Counted from the stretch's first letter, positions 9,733 to 20,014 are shown. The stretch is DNA of 45,613 nucleotides from Methanobacteriota archaeon (GCA_002722595.1 PBMO01000017.1:1-45613), one strand, 5' to 3'. The notes: a model not told the origin generated them from the letters alone. Numbers and translations are program-made.

Positions 9733-12700
9733 ATGCAGTATCGACTAGCAGCCTGCATTCTGGCTATTCTCCTGCTATCTAGCGCGTCTCCTTTGGCTCA
9801 ACAAAACCACGTCGTGCAACAATATGATGAAGATGAATCGGTTGGCATTGAAAGAATAATCATCACTCCAGATCCAGATAGTATAGGTTCAGCACATCCC
9901 TCCGCGAGTTGGGACGGCGATGAACGAGTTCGTGAAACAGTGGCCGATACTCATCTTGGCCGCTTTGATGTAAACGGTTTGCAGTCAGACATTCAAGTTC
10001 CGGAAATATTGGCAGATATCCGTCCAGATTTGGCCTTAGTTCTGATTGATGGAGAAGTTGGTCTTTGGTCAGCTAGGTTGGCAATTAGTGAATTGCCAGG
10101 GATTGAAATTCGTGCACATATACCACCCTCTGGATTCCTAATTCAGGGCCATCCTCAAATGATTTCGGCAGTGCTGGATTTACCTCAAGTTGAAGCATTA
10201 CACAATCTTCCTTTAGCATTCGTTGTCGATCACAAATTGCAAAACCTAGTGGCAGACACTGCTCAATTGTCCCTTACATCCGAACCCTCCACCGCTGTAG
10301 AATTGTCAGGTTGGCGCTTAGCAGATTTAGGCACACCACAAGATCATGTTCGATTGTTAGGTTTATCCGGTGATTTGGATACTCTAGCTGAAGAGTACCT
10401 CGAGAGCCACAAACCCATTGATTCAGGCCGTCATCTAGGCATCATTGGTTTAGGTGAAATCGCAACAGTTGCCGCTAACCCAGCCTTATCTTGGTTAAGT
10501 CTAGAACCGATTCTCAGTATTGATAATAACAAAGCAGTTGAGCATATGCGAGCTGACGATGTATCCAACTATTTTGTTATTGGATTGAATGGAAGTGGTC
10601 ATTCAATCACGGTCGCAGATTCTGGTATTGATCGAGATCATGGCGATTTTAATGGCCGCATTGATCACGTTGAATCAGTAATATGGGGTGATAGCTCAAC
10701 TGAGGACATGCATTCAGGCCATGGTACACACGTTCTTTGCACTGTACTGGGCGATGCTAGTAGAGGTGGATATGCAGGCGTTGCTCCACAAGCAACTTTG
10801 CGATTTCAAGCGATGGAAGACGATAGTTCTGGAGAGTTTGGAGGCGTCAGTATGGACACATTAGTCCGTAAAGCGTACGAAGGGAATTCATACATTCACA
10901 CAAATTCTTGGGGAGCAGGTTCATCCTTTGGAGAATACACAACCAGTAGTGAGGATGCCGATAGTCGGACGAGCCGCTATGATCAATTCTGGTCGTACAA
11001 TGGTATGCTGGTACTTGTTTCAGCAGGTAATGATGGTCCCAATTCAGATACAATCACTCCACCAGCTACAGCAAAGAATGTAGTCGCAGTTGGTAATCAC
11101 CATAACCGCGGCGGCGGTGCTCCAGATTTATTGTCGGATAGCAGTAGCAGGGGGCCAACCGACGACGGTCGAATCAAACCAGATGTCACCGCACCAGGTT
11201 CTTGGGTCCGTTCATGTAAAAGTCAAGACGCTTCAGATACTGGTGGTTCTACATGGGATAATCAATGGTACATTGAGTATAGTGGGACATCTATGGCTGC
11301 ACCGAATGCAGCCGGAGCGTCTTTGTTAATCCGCGAATATCTGATGGAGGTTGCAGGTCGCCCATCACCTCAAGGCGCACTAATCAAGGGTATGCTGATT
11401 CTAGGTGCTGAAGATGAAGGAACTAGAGATATACCGAATATGAATGAAGGATGGGGCAGAGTCAATCTGGCAAACTCACTGATTCCGGGTACAGATACAG
11501 GGGTTTGGGTTGATGATAGAAACACCGTCCGTAGTGGTCAAACTCGTGAATATGAGTTCAATCTAAGCCGTGGTAACACTCCATTCAAGGCAGTATTAAC
11601 TTGGTCTGATTACCCAGGAAGCACATTTTCCAATATTCAATTACAAAATGATCTAGATATGGTAGTGATTTCCCCAGATGGTACCACCTACAAAGGGAAC
11701 GATTTCTCTAATGGACGTTCAACTACTGGTGGTGACGCTGATGATATCAACAACGTAGAAGTCGTGCTAATTGACCAAGCAGCGGCTGGTGTTTGGACAG
11801 TCCGAATCACAGACGTCGCCCATGGTGGGCAACGTAGTGATCAACCATTCGCATTGGCAGTTCGCGGAGCAGGTGTCAATGATTTACGTAGTGACCCTGT
11901 GCCTATCGCATCCTCCTTCCAATTATCAACAGCCATTCCACAGGTGAATGAAGAGTGTCAATTTTCAATCCAAATCGAAAATCAGGGCGGGGGATCTGCG
12001 GATGGATTACTGATTGAAGCCATTGCAGGGACCCAGAATCTCGGCACAGTAGAGTTGGATTTAGGCCCAGGCATGATTCGCTGGGCTACGTGGGATTGGA
12101 CTCCTGTAAATGAAGGTCAACAGGCAATAACTATCCGGATAGACCCGAGTAATTCAGAAGAAGAAATCGATGAAGATAACAATCTCTTTGAGACACCAAT
12201 TGCAGTTAGTGCACCTGGGGTGAGAGTAACAACAAATCAAACAATATTGGATGTACAAAGCCCCAGCCAAACCAGTACTTCATGGGACTTACAAATACGT
12301 AATACCGCTTTGCTTTCGACAAATGCATCTATTAGCGCGTCCACACCTATGCGAATAAATAATGGACAAATGATGACTGGTTGGTTCACCTCCTTCACAC
12401 AGAACAATTTCCAACTTTCAGGTTCACAACAATCTGATTTAGGCTTCACCTTAGTTCATGACAAGTCACCCGCACCTGGAATATATCAACTCACAATCAC
12501 TGCAACAGATGATGACAACAACATCCAATTCCCTTTGACATTGACACTTGATGTGCCAGTACTATCTGATGTAGAATTTCAGGCTGCATTCTCAACACTA
12601 TACGTGCACCCTGCTGAACCGACCACATTCAATATTGATGTATTGAACAAAGGAAACGGGATTCAGGGATACAATCTCTTCGTTGAATCTCCGTCAGGGT

Positions 12701-14238
12701 GGTCAGTTGGTTTGGATAGTCTAGGTTCCAACATAGGCGCATCGTCGGGTTCAACGGGAGCAATCCCCCTCGGCGGCGCACGAACTGTAGATATGACAGT
12801 TACACCACAGTTAGGAGTACCTCCTGCGCCAGGCCAGACTTTACAGGCGAACTTCCGGGTAATATCTCAGGTTGATCCTACATTGCAATGGTTGTACCCA
12901 GTCATTATGGAAGTAACAGAATATGATTATGCAACAATCGATGTTGAATCTTTGCCTAGTCAAGCGAGACCAGATTCGACAGTTTATTTCCAATACACAA
13001 TTGTCAATAGAGGTAACACTGAACTAACTTTCATTCCAAATATTGACAACCGCCCAGGAGGATGGTCAGTTGTCGCAGGTGAAGCACCACTTACTGTGCC
13101 AGTTGGTGGATCAGCAAATTATCTCCTAAGCCTTCAAGGCAATGGCTACGCAGTTGGCGGCCCAATCACTTTGCACCTCACAACTGCAGATGGATACAGA
13201 ATTTCTTGGGATGGTGACATTGAAGTTGTTGAACAACCAGAACCAGTATTGACATTTGTTGGTTTCATAGATGAAAATGATCTAGAAGTTGCTGCAATCT
13301 ATCCTGGATTACCTGGAATCAAAGGTAAATGGTTGATTTTCAATGACGGTGCAGCTGCTTGGACACCTACAATAGAATTGATCCTTCCTGACAGTGATTG
13401 GACAGGCATTTGTGATGCGATTGGCCAAGTTGAACCATCAACTTCTTCAGAATTAACATGTATAATTACAGCACCCGATTTGACTCCAGCCGGATGGCAA
13501 CCCGAAATCCAACTGAAGATAGTTGCAGAAGGTGTTGAACGCACCTCTGGTTCGACTCTGACAATTGCACCAGATGCAGAGATTAGTTGGTCAACGGTTT
13601 CTATCGATGAAATCATCGAAGGGCAAACATCTACATTGTATTTGGAAGCTGTTAATCATGGAAATACAGCAATTCAAGAGAGAATTATCGTGGATGTACC
13701 AAAGGGTTGGAATGCAGATATAGAAGGCTCAGATTTATTGAGTTTAAGCATTGGTGAAACTCAAAGAGTGCGAATACTTGTTACACCAGATGATTCTGGA
13801 AAAGAAACAGTCGAAGTATCGCTAGAAGGCTCATCGATTGAAGGTGCATCCTATGATATATCGTTAGATGTGGAAGAAGACCCGACACGATCAACAGGAA
13901 GCAAATTAGGCACAAATATAGCAATTATTGGATTGTTGGTTTTCATCACATTAGGTCTTGTCATTTCAGCGGTAATGATAATGCGTCTTAGGGAACAAAA
14001 TACTCCGCAATCAAATCTTAATGCACCTCCAACTAATGCCTTCGCTGAATCCCAAAGCACCTCACAACAAGTAGTATGTTGGGGTTGCAATACTCCCATC
14101 TTGGGCTCGCGAAGAGGTTGTCCAGGATGTGGTGCAAGATACCATGATTCAACACAACCATGCCAAGCCTCGAACATCACTAAATGCAGAAATTGTCAGG
14201 CAGACGTTAGTACTTTCATCGAGGAGGCAGCATCCTGA
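9733..14238 (+). CDS. Subtilisin-like (S8) serine protease with CARDB-like repeats, TM helix and C-terminal zinc ribbons
   Basis: Catalytic motifs VADSGID, GHGTHV, GTSMAAP; P-domain-like AGVWTVRITDVAHGG; TM IAIIGLLVFITLGLVISAVMIM; CWGCNTPILGSRRGCPGCGARYH...CRNCQ. Confidence 0.92.
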   Translation: MQYRLAACILAILLLSSASPLAQQNHVVQQYDEDESVGIERIIITPDPDSIGSAHPSASWDGDERVRETVADTHLGRFDVNGLQSDIQVPEILADIRPDLALVLIDGEVGLWSARLAISELPGIEIRAHIPPSGFLIQGHPQMISAVLDLPQVEALHNLPLAFVVDHKLQNLVADTAQLSLTSEPSTAVELSGWRLADLGTPQDHVRLLGLSGDLDTLAEEYLESHKPIDSGRHLGIIGLGEIATVAANPALSWLSLEPILSIDNNKAVEHMRADDVSNYFVIGLNGSGHSITVADSGIDRDHGDFNGRIDHVESVIWGDSSTEDMHSGHGTHVLCTVLGDASRGGYAGVAPQATLRFQAMEDDSSGEFGGVSMDTLVRKAYEGNSYIHTNSWGAGSSFGEYTTSSEDADSRTSRYDQFWSYNGMLVLVSAGNDGPNSDTITPPATAKNVVAVGNHHNRGGGAPDLLSDSSSRGPTDDGRIKPDVTAPGSWVRSCKSQDASDTGGSTWDNQWYIEYSGTSMAAPNAAGASLLIREYLMEVAGRPSPQGALIKGMLILGAEDEGTRDIPNMNEGWGRVNLANSLIPGTDTGVWVDDRNTVRSGQTREYEFNLSRGNTPFKAVLTWSDYPGSTFSNIQLQNDLDMVVISPDGTTYKGNDFSNGRSTTGGDADDINNVEVVLIDQAAAGVWTVRITDVAHGGQRSDQPFALAVRGAGVNDLRSDPVPIASSFQLSTAIPQVNEECQFSIQIENQGGGSADGLLIEAIAGTQNLGTVELDLGPGMIRWATWDWTPVNEGQQAITIRIDPSNSEEEIDEDNNLFETPIAVSAPGVRVTTNQTILDVQSPSQTSTSWDLQIRNTALLSTNASISASTPMRINNGQMMTGWFTSFTQNNFQLSGSQQSDLGFTLVHDKSPAPGIYQLTITATDDDNNIQFPLTLTLDVPVLSDVEFQAAFSTLYVHPAEPTTFNIDVLNKGNGIQGYNLFVESPSGWSVGLDSLGSNIGASSGSTGAIPLGGARTVDMTVTPQLGVPPAPGQTLQANFRVISQVDPTLQWLYPVIMEVTEYDYATIDVESLPSQARPDSTVYFQYTIVNRGNTELTFIPNIDNRPGGWSVVAGEAPLTVPVGGSANYLLSLQGNGYAVGGPITLHLTTADGYRISWDGDIEVVEQPEPVLTFVGFIDENDLEVAAIYPGLPGIKGKWLIFNDGAAAWTPTIELILPDSDWTGICDAIGQVEPSTSSELTCIITAPDLTPAGWQPEIQLKIVAEGVERTSGSTLTIAPDAEISWSTVSIDEIIEGQTSTLYLEAVNHGNTAIQERIIVDVPKGWNADIEGSDLLSLSIGETQRVRILVTPDDSGKETVEVSLEGSSIEGASYDISLDVEEDPTRSTGSKLGTNIAIIGLLVFITLGLVISAVMIMRLREQNTPQSNLNAPPTNAFAESQSTSQQVVCWGCNTPILGSRRGCPGCGARYHDSTQPCQASNITKCRNCQADVSTFIEEAAS

Positions 14239-14285
14239 ATCGAGTGATAGGCGCCCTTTTGAGGGGGTCGTCCCGTCGACCAACC

Positions 14286-16985
14286 ATGCGCACGCCCGCG
14301 CGAGGCCACTGTTTGCGAATGGTCGCGATGCTCTTGCTTGTCATTGCGAGCCCTCTTGTAGCCGCTGAGGCCAGCGTTCAGTTACTATCTGACTCCTCTT
14401 CAAAGGAAGCATCACCGGGCAGTCCCGCCGAATATACAATCACTGTCAGGAATACAGGTGATGAGGATATCACCGTACAGTTAGGGACAAGTCAAGAGCC
14501 AGGCGGTTGTCAGGGTTATTCGAGTGCTATTGAACAAGTTCCAGGGACAATATCAGCAGGATCATATGAACAGGTTACTTTGACAGTCAACGTCACCGAT
14601 GATACTGCTGAACAAGTTGCTGATGATTGTGACACTACTGTTACAGCAACAGCAACATCGGCAGCACCAGGGGCACCAAGTCAGCCAGCACAGGATGACC
14701 TCACAGTTACGACAACAAAAGGCGAGGGCTCCGGGAATGCCGCGCAGGGCGTCGAATTATCTACTAGCCAAGCTACCAAAAATTACGGTGGACAGGCAGA
14801 AGTTGAATGGTCTGTAACTGTTAAGAATACAGGTCAAACACAGGAAACAATTTCTCTTGAGTTGGATGATTCTTCGAGTTGCAGGTCTGATGGTTTGACT
14901 GCAACAGTTGATCCTGCTCAGGTCACTTTGAACTCCGATGATGAGGAAACTGTGACTGTAACTGTAGAAGTTCCAGATGGCGATCAAACAGAGGCAGGTT
15001 CACATTGTTTCATCACCCGTGCAACTGTTACTGCTCCAGCTCCTCCTCCAGGGACTGATGCTGCTCAGGACAATCTATCTGTGACCCTCAATATTCCCGA
15101 ATTACACGAGTGTGATGCATCCTTATCGCCTACATCAATGACTATAGCACCAGGTGCAACTTCATCTGGAACCTTTACATTAACAAATACAGGTAACAGT
15201 GATTGGACAGTAGGCTTTGGAAAAACTGGTGCTAAGGCAAACTGGGTCTCACCAGATGTAAATCAGCGAACATTGCCATATGACGGTGGAAATGGTCAGA
15301 CTTCAATCGCTTTTGATGTAACTCCTGATGATAGTTTACCAGCGGATAGTTCTACAGAGATTCGAATTAGAGGTTTGGATGGCAATAGTGAACGCTGTTA
15401 TGCAACTCTAACGATTAATGTAGGCCAGTCTTATGGTGCAAATGCTGCATTGAACAACAACTATCTGAGCAACGTTGAACCCGGCACATCTCAAAGCACA
15501 GACCTTTTGATTACAAACCAAGGCAATGGTGATGATTCATTTTCGATTGGACACAGTCCAGTCCCAGCAGGTTGGTCAGTATCGATTTCAGCCTCACCGA
15601 TTTCACTAATGGGTAAGCACAGTGACCCTGATAACAAGGCCACAGTTGAAATCGAAGTTTTCGTACCAATAGACGCTTTAGCAGATGAGACGGTGGATAT
15701 TGTTTTCACAGTCACTAGTTCTGGAGACTCATCAATTGAAATTACAGATTCAGTAGAGGTATCTGTTGCTGAAAGGCATGAGGTTGCAGTTGGTGTTTCA
15801 TCAATAGACCAAACCGGTAGAACTGGTCAAACGATTGATTTCCCAGTCACTGTGGAAAATAAGGGCAACGTTCAGGATTCATTCCGTCTTAGGGCCTGTG
15901 ACCCTTCACAACAGAGTTCGTGTGCTCCCCCTCCTTGGCAAACCCGTTATGTGGATGCATCTGGCAACGATATTTCTCAGATTTCACTTGAAGCAGGAGC
16001 CTCAGAACAGGTATTCCTTCGAGTTGACATTCAAGGTGAAGATGAAGGAACCTATCTTCAAATCCAGATGAAGATTAGTATCGTATCTGCTCCATCTAAT
16101 GAATTCACAAAAACGGTTACAGCACGGGTATCGAATTATGACTATTTGATGCAACTTATTCTAGCTGAGCCACAAGGTGCACCTGATTCGACTAGTGTAA
16201 CACTACCTCCGGGTGGACAAATTGTCATACCTATGCTCGTGACAGATGTGGGCACATCACCTTACATTGAATCAGCGCTATTCACAAAACAAGGAATGGA
16301 CTCTGTAATTTCGTCCACATTGAAAGTAAATGGATTTACGGTAGATATTGGCACAACTCCTTACGAAATTGCCGACGACACAAGTGTTTACTATGCTAAC
16401 TTCACACTTTCTGTAATGGGCGACACTCAAGATTTGAATGGGGAGGCAGGAGTTGTGAATATTTGTGCTGCCTCAATGAGGAATACAGCTACACCATCAT
16501 GTGTCAACATAGTCGTTAATGTGGCAACTGTACACGATCTAGGTGTGTCAATAGTTGATGGTCCAGAAAGGAACATAACTCATCCAGATTTTGCTGACTT
16601 TGAAGTAAATATCACAAACGAAGGCAACATAGAGGAACAAATTGAGGTTTCATCTACAGAAGGCCTACGAGGTTGGACCATTGATATCGAACAGACTGAC
16701 TTATTGCTACAACCTGGGGAAACCGAAACCATTCGTGTCCGTGTCAAACCACCAGTTCAGATGGCAGTTGATGATGAGTTTGAATTCACATTAATTGTAA
16801 CTCCTGAAAGTGCTCCTGTAGCTGCTCAACCCGTTGACTTAACGGTGAAAGCAACAATTGATGATAGCGTGTTTGGGTTGTCAGCAAAAACATTCGAAAC
16901 GGTTTCTTGGGCCATCATGGGAGTGATTTGTTTACTGATTATTTTGACTGTTTTAGGTAACAGGAAAAGAAGCATTCGAGTCTAA
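14286..16985 (+). CDS. Exported protein with repeated NEW3/CARDB-like beta-sandwich domains and a C-terminal TM helix
   Basis: ORF track 14244..16985, likely ATG at 14286; signal MLLLVIASPLVAAEA; repeated VKNTGxxxETISLE / ITNQGNGDDSF units; TM VSWAIMGVICLLIILTVLG then basic end. Confidence 0.78.
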   Translation: MRTPARGHCLRMVAMLLLVIASPLVAAEASVQLLSDSSSKEASPGSPAEYTITVRNTGDEDITVQLGTSQEPGGCQGYSSAIEQVPGTISAGSYEQVTLTVNVTDDTAEQVADDCDTTVTATATSAAPGAPSQPAQDDLTVTTTKGEGSGNAAQGVELSTSQATKNYGGQAEVEWSVTVKNTGQTQETISLELDDSSSCRSDGLTATVDPAQVTLNSDDEETVTVTVEVPDGDQTEAGSHCFITRATVTAPAPPPGTDAAQDNLSVTLNIPELHECDASLSPTSMTIAPGATSSGTFTLTNTGNSDWTVGFGKTGAKANWVSPDVNQRTLPYDGGNGQTSIAFDVTPDDSLPADSSTEIRIRGLDGNSERCYATLTINVGQSYGANAALNNNYLSNVEPGTSQSTDLLITNQGNGDDSFSIGHSPVPAGWSVSISASPISLMGKHSDPDNKATVEIEVFVPIDALADETVDIVFTVTSSGDSSIEITDSVEVSVAERHEVAVGVSSIDQTGRTGQTIDFPVTVENKGNVQDSFRLRACDPSQQSSCAPPPWQTRYVDASGNDISQISLEAGASEQVFLRVDIQGEDEGTYLQIQMKISIVSAPSNEFTKTVTARVSNYDYLMQLILAEPQGAPDSTSVTLPPGGQIVIPMLVTDVGTSPYIESALFTKQGMDSVISSTLKVNGFTVDIGTTPYEIADDTSVYYANFTLSVMGDTQDLNGEAGVVNICAASMRNTATPSCVNIVVNVATVHDLGVSIVDGPERNITHPDFADFEVNITNEGNIEEQIEVSSTEGLRGWTIDIEQTDLLLQPGETETIRVRVKPPVQMAVDDEFEFTLIVTPESAPVAAQPVDLTVKATIDDSVFGLSAKTFETVSWAIMGVICLLIILTVLGNRKRSIRV

Positions 16986-17047
16986 TCAAATCGGTCGAAG
17001 GCAAAGCACTTCCAGATATGCTTATGATGCCTCTATCAGTCGAGAGT

Positions 17048-17075
17048 CTCAAGGAACCCTACGGGTTCCCTTGAG
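17048..17075. promoter_or_regulatory. Strong hairpin CTCAAGGAACCC-TAC-GGGTTCCCTTGAG before nuoA
   Basis: 12-bp stem with one bulged base and 3-nt loop; ends 8 nt before the nuoA ATG at 17084. Confidence 0.75.
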
Positions 17076-17083
17076 GCTTCGAA

Positions 17084-17554
17084 ATGACCACTGTATCATC
17101 AGCCTACCTTTCACTTGGTTTGATGACTATTGTCGGCATCCTTTTTCCATTGGGCGGGTTCTTGCTTTCTCGCTTCCTCCGACCAATGCCTGACCCAAAC
17201 GATCCCACCAAACTACGTAGTTTTCTCCTTGAAGGATATGAAACCGATCAATCGCTGTACGTTCGCCGCCTCAGCACCTACGAGTGTGGCGCAGATCCTG
17301 TTGGCGATGCCATGATTGACTTCCACTTCCAATATTATTGGTATGCAATTATTTTCCTAGTTTTTGACATCGCATTCATGTTCCTTGCATTTGGAGGAAT
17401 TGTTGCGATGAGTGCAGATCACACTGCTGCACCTGGCGCAGATGGTGGAATTGATGCTGCGATTGGTTCACTAGTATCGCTACTTGTCTTCTTTTTCCTA
17501 ATGGGGCTTGGAGTGTGGCATGTTTTCCGCAAGAGAGGTCGAATTTACATCTGA
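17084..17554 (+). CDS. nuoA: NADH-quinone oxidoreductase-like subunit A
   Basis: YECGADPVGDAMIDFHFQYYWYAIIFLVFDIAFMFL signature and first position in the cluster. Confidence 0.95.
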   Translation: MTTVSSAYLSLGLMTIVGILFPLGGFLLSRFLRPMPDPNDPTKLRSFLLEGYETDQSLYVRRLSTYECGADPVGDAMIDFHFQYYWYAIIFLVFDIAFMFLAFGGIVAMSADHTAAPGADGGIDAAIGSLVSLLVFFFLMGLGVWHVFRKRGRIYI

Positions 17555-17563
17555 GGTGATAAC

Positions 17564-18157
17564 ATGGGCGACGGACAAAATTACACAGCGTTCAGTAGTC
17601 GTGGACTACTCGACATGATTGGAGATTTGAACGATAAAGCCCTCGAAGCTACACGGATGAAGGACTTCATCAGTGTTCTTGGAGGTCGATTCCTAAATTG
17701 GGCACAGAGGAAATCACTATTCCCATTGCACCTTGGAATCAAGTGTTGTGCTTTGGAGATGGCAGCTGCAGGTGGCGGCAGATTCGATGCTGAAAGTTTC
17801 GGTGTTGTTTTCCGCAGCAGCCCGCGGCAATGTGACGTACTCCTAGTAAACGGCCCAATTTCCAAAAAATTTGCCGACCCGATAGTTCGACTTTGGGAAC
17901 AAATGCCTGAACCCAAATGGTGTATTGCAATGGGGGAATGCGCAATTTCTGGAGGCCCGTACTATCAGTCTTACAACATCCTCGAAGGCGTAGATACAGT
18001 AATTCCAGTTGATGTTTACATTCCTGGATGCCCACCTAGGCCGGAAGCCCTTGTGGATGGATTTGGTAAGTTACGTGAGAAAATTATCCGCATCGGAGCA
18101 GTTCCGAGTGGTGAATCTGAGGCGCGAGGGGCGCCGATTATCGTTTCTGATGATTGA
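17564..18157 (+). CDS. nuoB: NADH-quinone oxidoreductase-like subunit B
   Basis: GIKCCALEMAA, MGECAISGGPYYQSYN, VDVYIPGCPPRPEAL; SD GAGGTGAT. Confidence 0.97.
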   Translation: MGDGQNYTAFSSRGLLDMIGDLNDKALEATRMKDFISVLGGRFLNWAQRKSLFPLHLGIKCCALEMAAAGGGRFDAESFGVVFRSSPRQCDVLLVNGPISKKFADPIVRLWEQMPEPKWCIAMGECAISGGPYYQSYNILEGVDTVIPVDVYIPGCPPRPEALVDGFGKLREKIIRIGAVPSGESEARGAPIIVSDD

Positions 18158-18166
18158 GGTGATTTT

Positions 18167-18874
18167 TTGGGTAAGGAAGTCAGTTCAAAGCAAGCGTTGA
18201 CAGCAGCAGAGGATATTGTTGCAGACATAGGCGACTTCGGTGATTCAGTTTCAGCAGAGGTCCGATTCCATACAGGCGGCCGTCGCAAAAATGCATACGT
18301 TTTCATTGAACTTGAGCCAACAAAATGGCGACCTGTTGCTGAGTGGCTCTGTGATTCCAAGGGAGTAGATCACTGCTCGATGATTACTGGTATCCATTGG
18401 CCAGACAAACCAGAAGCAGAATGGCAAGTGGTAGTTCACCTAATGCGCACAGGAGTATTTGATCCAGGATTTGCAGTAAAAGTCGAAAATGATGATTTAG
18501 GATCTAAAAATCCGCGAATAAAGAATCAGCATGTTAGTGAAACAAAGGTCGATGTCGGGTCATTATCTGGTAATCGAATACCAATCGAACTCGAGATTTC
18601 GATGAAACTTCCCAGCACAAGAGAGCCAAAAGTTCCGAGCGTTGCAGACATTTGGATAGGTGCCGATTGGAATGAAAAAGAAACTTGGGATTTAGTCGGG
18701 ATCGATTTCGAAGGACATGTTGGTATGAGACGTGTCCTCCTTCCACATGATTCACCAACAGGATATCATCCGTTACAAAAGCAGCACAAATTACGCTATC
18801 ATGATTTCAATGAGATGTATGACGATCCACAGGGCTTCACTCGCAAACCTGACGATATTGGGAGGGTCAAGTAA
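18167..18874 (+). CDS. nuoC: NADH-quinone oxidoreductase-like subunit C
   Basis: TTG start after GAGGTGAT; C-terminal WNEKETWDLVGIDFEGHVGMRRVLLPHDSPTGYHPLQK. Confidence 0.94.
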   Translation: MGKEVSSKQALTAAEDIVADIGDFGDSVSAEVRFHTGGRRKNAYVFIELEPTKWRPVAEWLCDSKGVDHCSMITGIHWPDKPEAEWQVVVHLMRTGVFDPGFAVKVENDDLGSKNPRIKNQHVSETKVDVGSLSGNRIPIELEISMKLPSTREPKVPSVADIWIGADWNEKETWDLVGIDFEGHVGMRRVLLPHDSPTGYHPLQKQHKLRYHDFNEMYDDPQGFTRKPDDIGRVK

Positions 18875-20010
18875 TGGCAGAAATGTGGATTTCAATGGGG
18901 CCACAACACCCTATGACTCACGGCCTTTGGACATTAAAGGTCAAGATTGACGGTGAAACTGTTGTTGATACCGAACCTGATTTGGGATATATCCATCGAG
19001 GTGTCGAGAAGATATGCGAAGCTCGTGATTTCACACAAATCACAACATATTGCGATCGATTATGCTATGCTAGTGCAAACACATGGTCGCATTCTTGGAT
19101 ATATGCAGCCGAAGATTTACTCGAGGTAGAAGTGCCAGAGCGCGCAGAATACATTCGGTTAATTGCTGTTGAATTACAACGCATAGCTAGCCATTTGATG
19201 TGGCTAGGCGCATATTGTCCAGATATTGGCAGCCTCACCGGCATGGTTTGGTGTCTCCGTGAAAGAGAGATGATGATGGATTTGATGCAAGAACTGGGCG
19301 GTTCTCGGATGCACTACAATTTCCCTCGAGTAGGAGGTGTAAAGCGTGACCTCCCGATTGGATTTGCACTTAGATGCCGAGCGAAGTTGAAATTGTTCCT
19401 CGATCGTATCCAAGAGTACGAAGCGATTCTGGATGAAAGTACAATTTTCCTAATCCGGACACAAGGTGTTGGTTATGCGAAGGCTGAAGATATGATCAAT
19501 CATGGTGTTACTGGACCAAATGTTCGAGCCGCTGGACACGACTATGACGTTCGCTGGGCCCACCCATATTCAGTTTACGACGAACTCGATTGGGAGCCCT
19601 CAGTTGAGCGACCATCTATCAAAGGAAGTGATTGCTACGACCGATACCGTGTACGTGTTGAGGAAATGCAACAGAGTGCTTTGATGATTCTTCAGGCTCT
19701 CGACAAGATTCCTGGAGGTTCAGAAACCTATCATGAACCAGGCGATCCCGCCATTCTGGCTAAAGCACCAGCTCGTGCGGCAGAAGGCCAGACTGGATTC
19801 CACCACTTTGAGGATAGCCGTGGCGAATCAATGTTCTACATTGTGGGAGGAGGAGAAGAAAGAGGAAAACACCCGTACAGAGTGTCAATTCGTAGTCCGA
19901 TGTTCATTACAATTCCTTATGCTAGTAAGTGCATGATTGGTTATAAAATTGCAGATATACCTGCAATTATGGGTTCATTCGACCCATGTATTGGAGAAAC
20001 AGATAGGTGA
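18874..20010 (+). CDS. nuoD: NADH-quinone oxidoreductase-like subunit D
   Basis: MGPQHPMTHGLWTL, DLGYIHRGVEKICE, C-terminal IPAIMGSFDPCIGETDR. Confidence 0.97.
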   Translation: MAEMWISMGPQHPMTHGLWTLKVKIDGETVVDTEPDLGYIHRGVEKICEARDFTQITTYCDRLCYASANTWSHSWIYAAEDLLEVEVPERAEYIRLIAVELQRIASHLMWLGAYCPDIGSLTGMVWCLREREMMMDLMQELGGSRMHYNFPRVGGVKRDLPIGFALRCRAKLKLFLDRIQEYEAILDESTIFLIRTQGVGYAKAEDMINHGVTGPNVRAAGHDYDVRWAHPYSVYDELDWEPSVERPSIKGSDCYDRYRVRVEEMQQSALMILQALDKIPGGSETYHEPGDPAILAKAPARAAEGQTGFHHFEDSRGESMFYIVGGGEERGKHPYRVSIRSPMFITIPYASKCMIGYKIADIPAIMGSFDPCIGETDR

Positions 20011-20014
20011 TACC

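Noticed and set aside
19937-20010. Apparent 74-bp overlap of nuoD and nuoH
   Set aside because: ORF track artefact; nuoH more plausibly starts at ATG 20015 after the nuoD stop.
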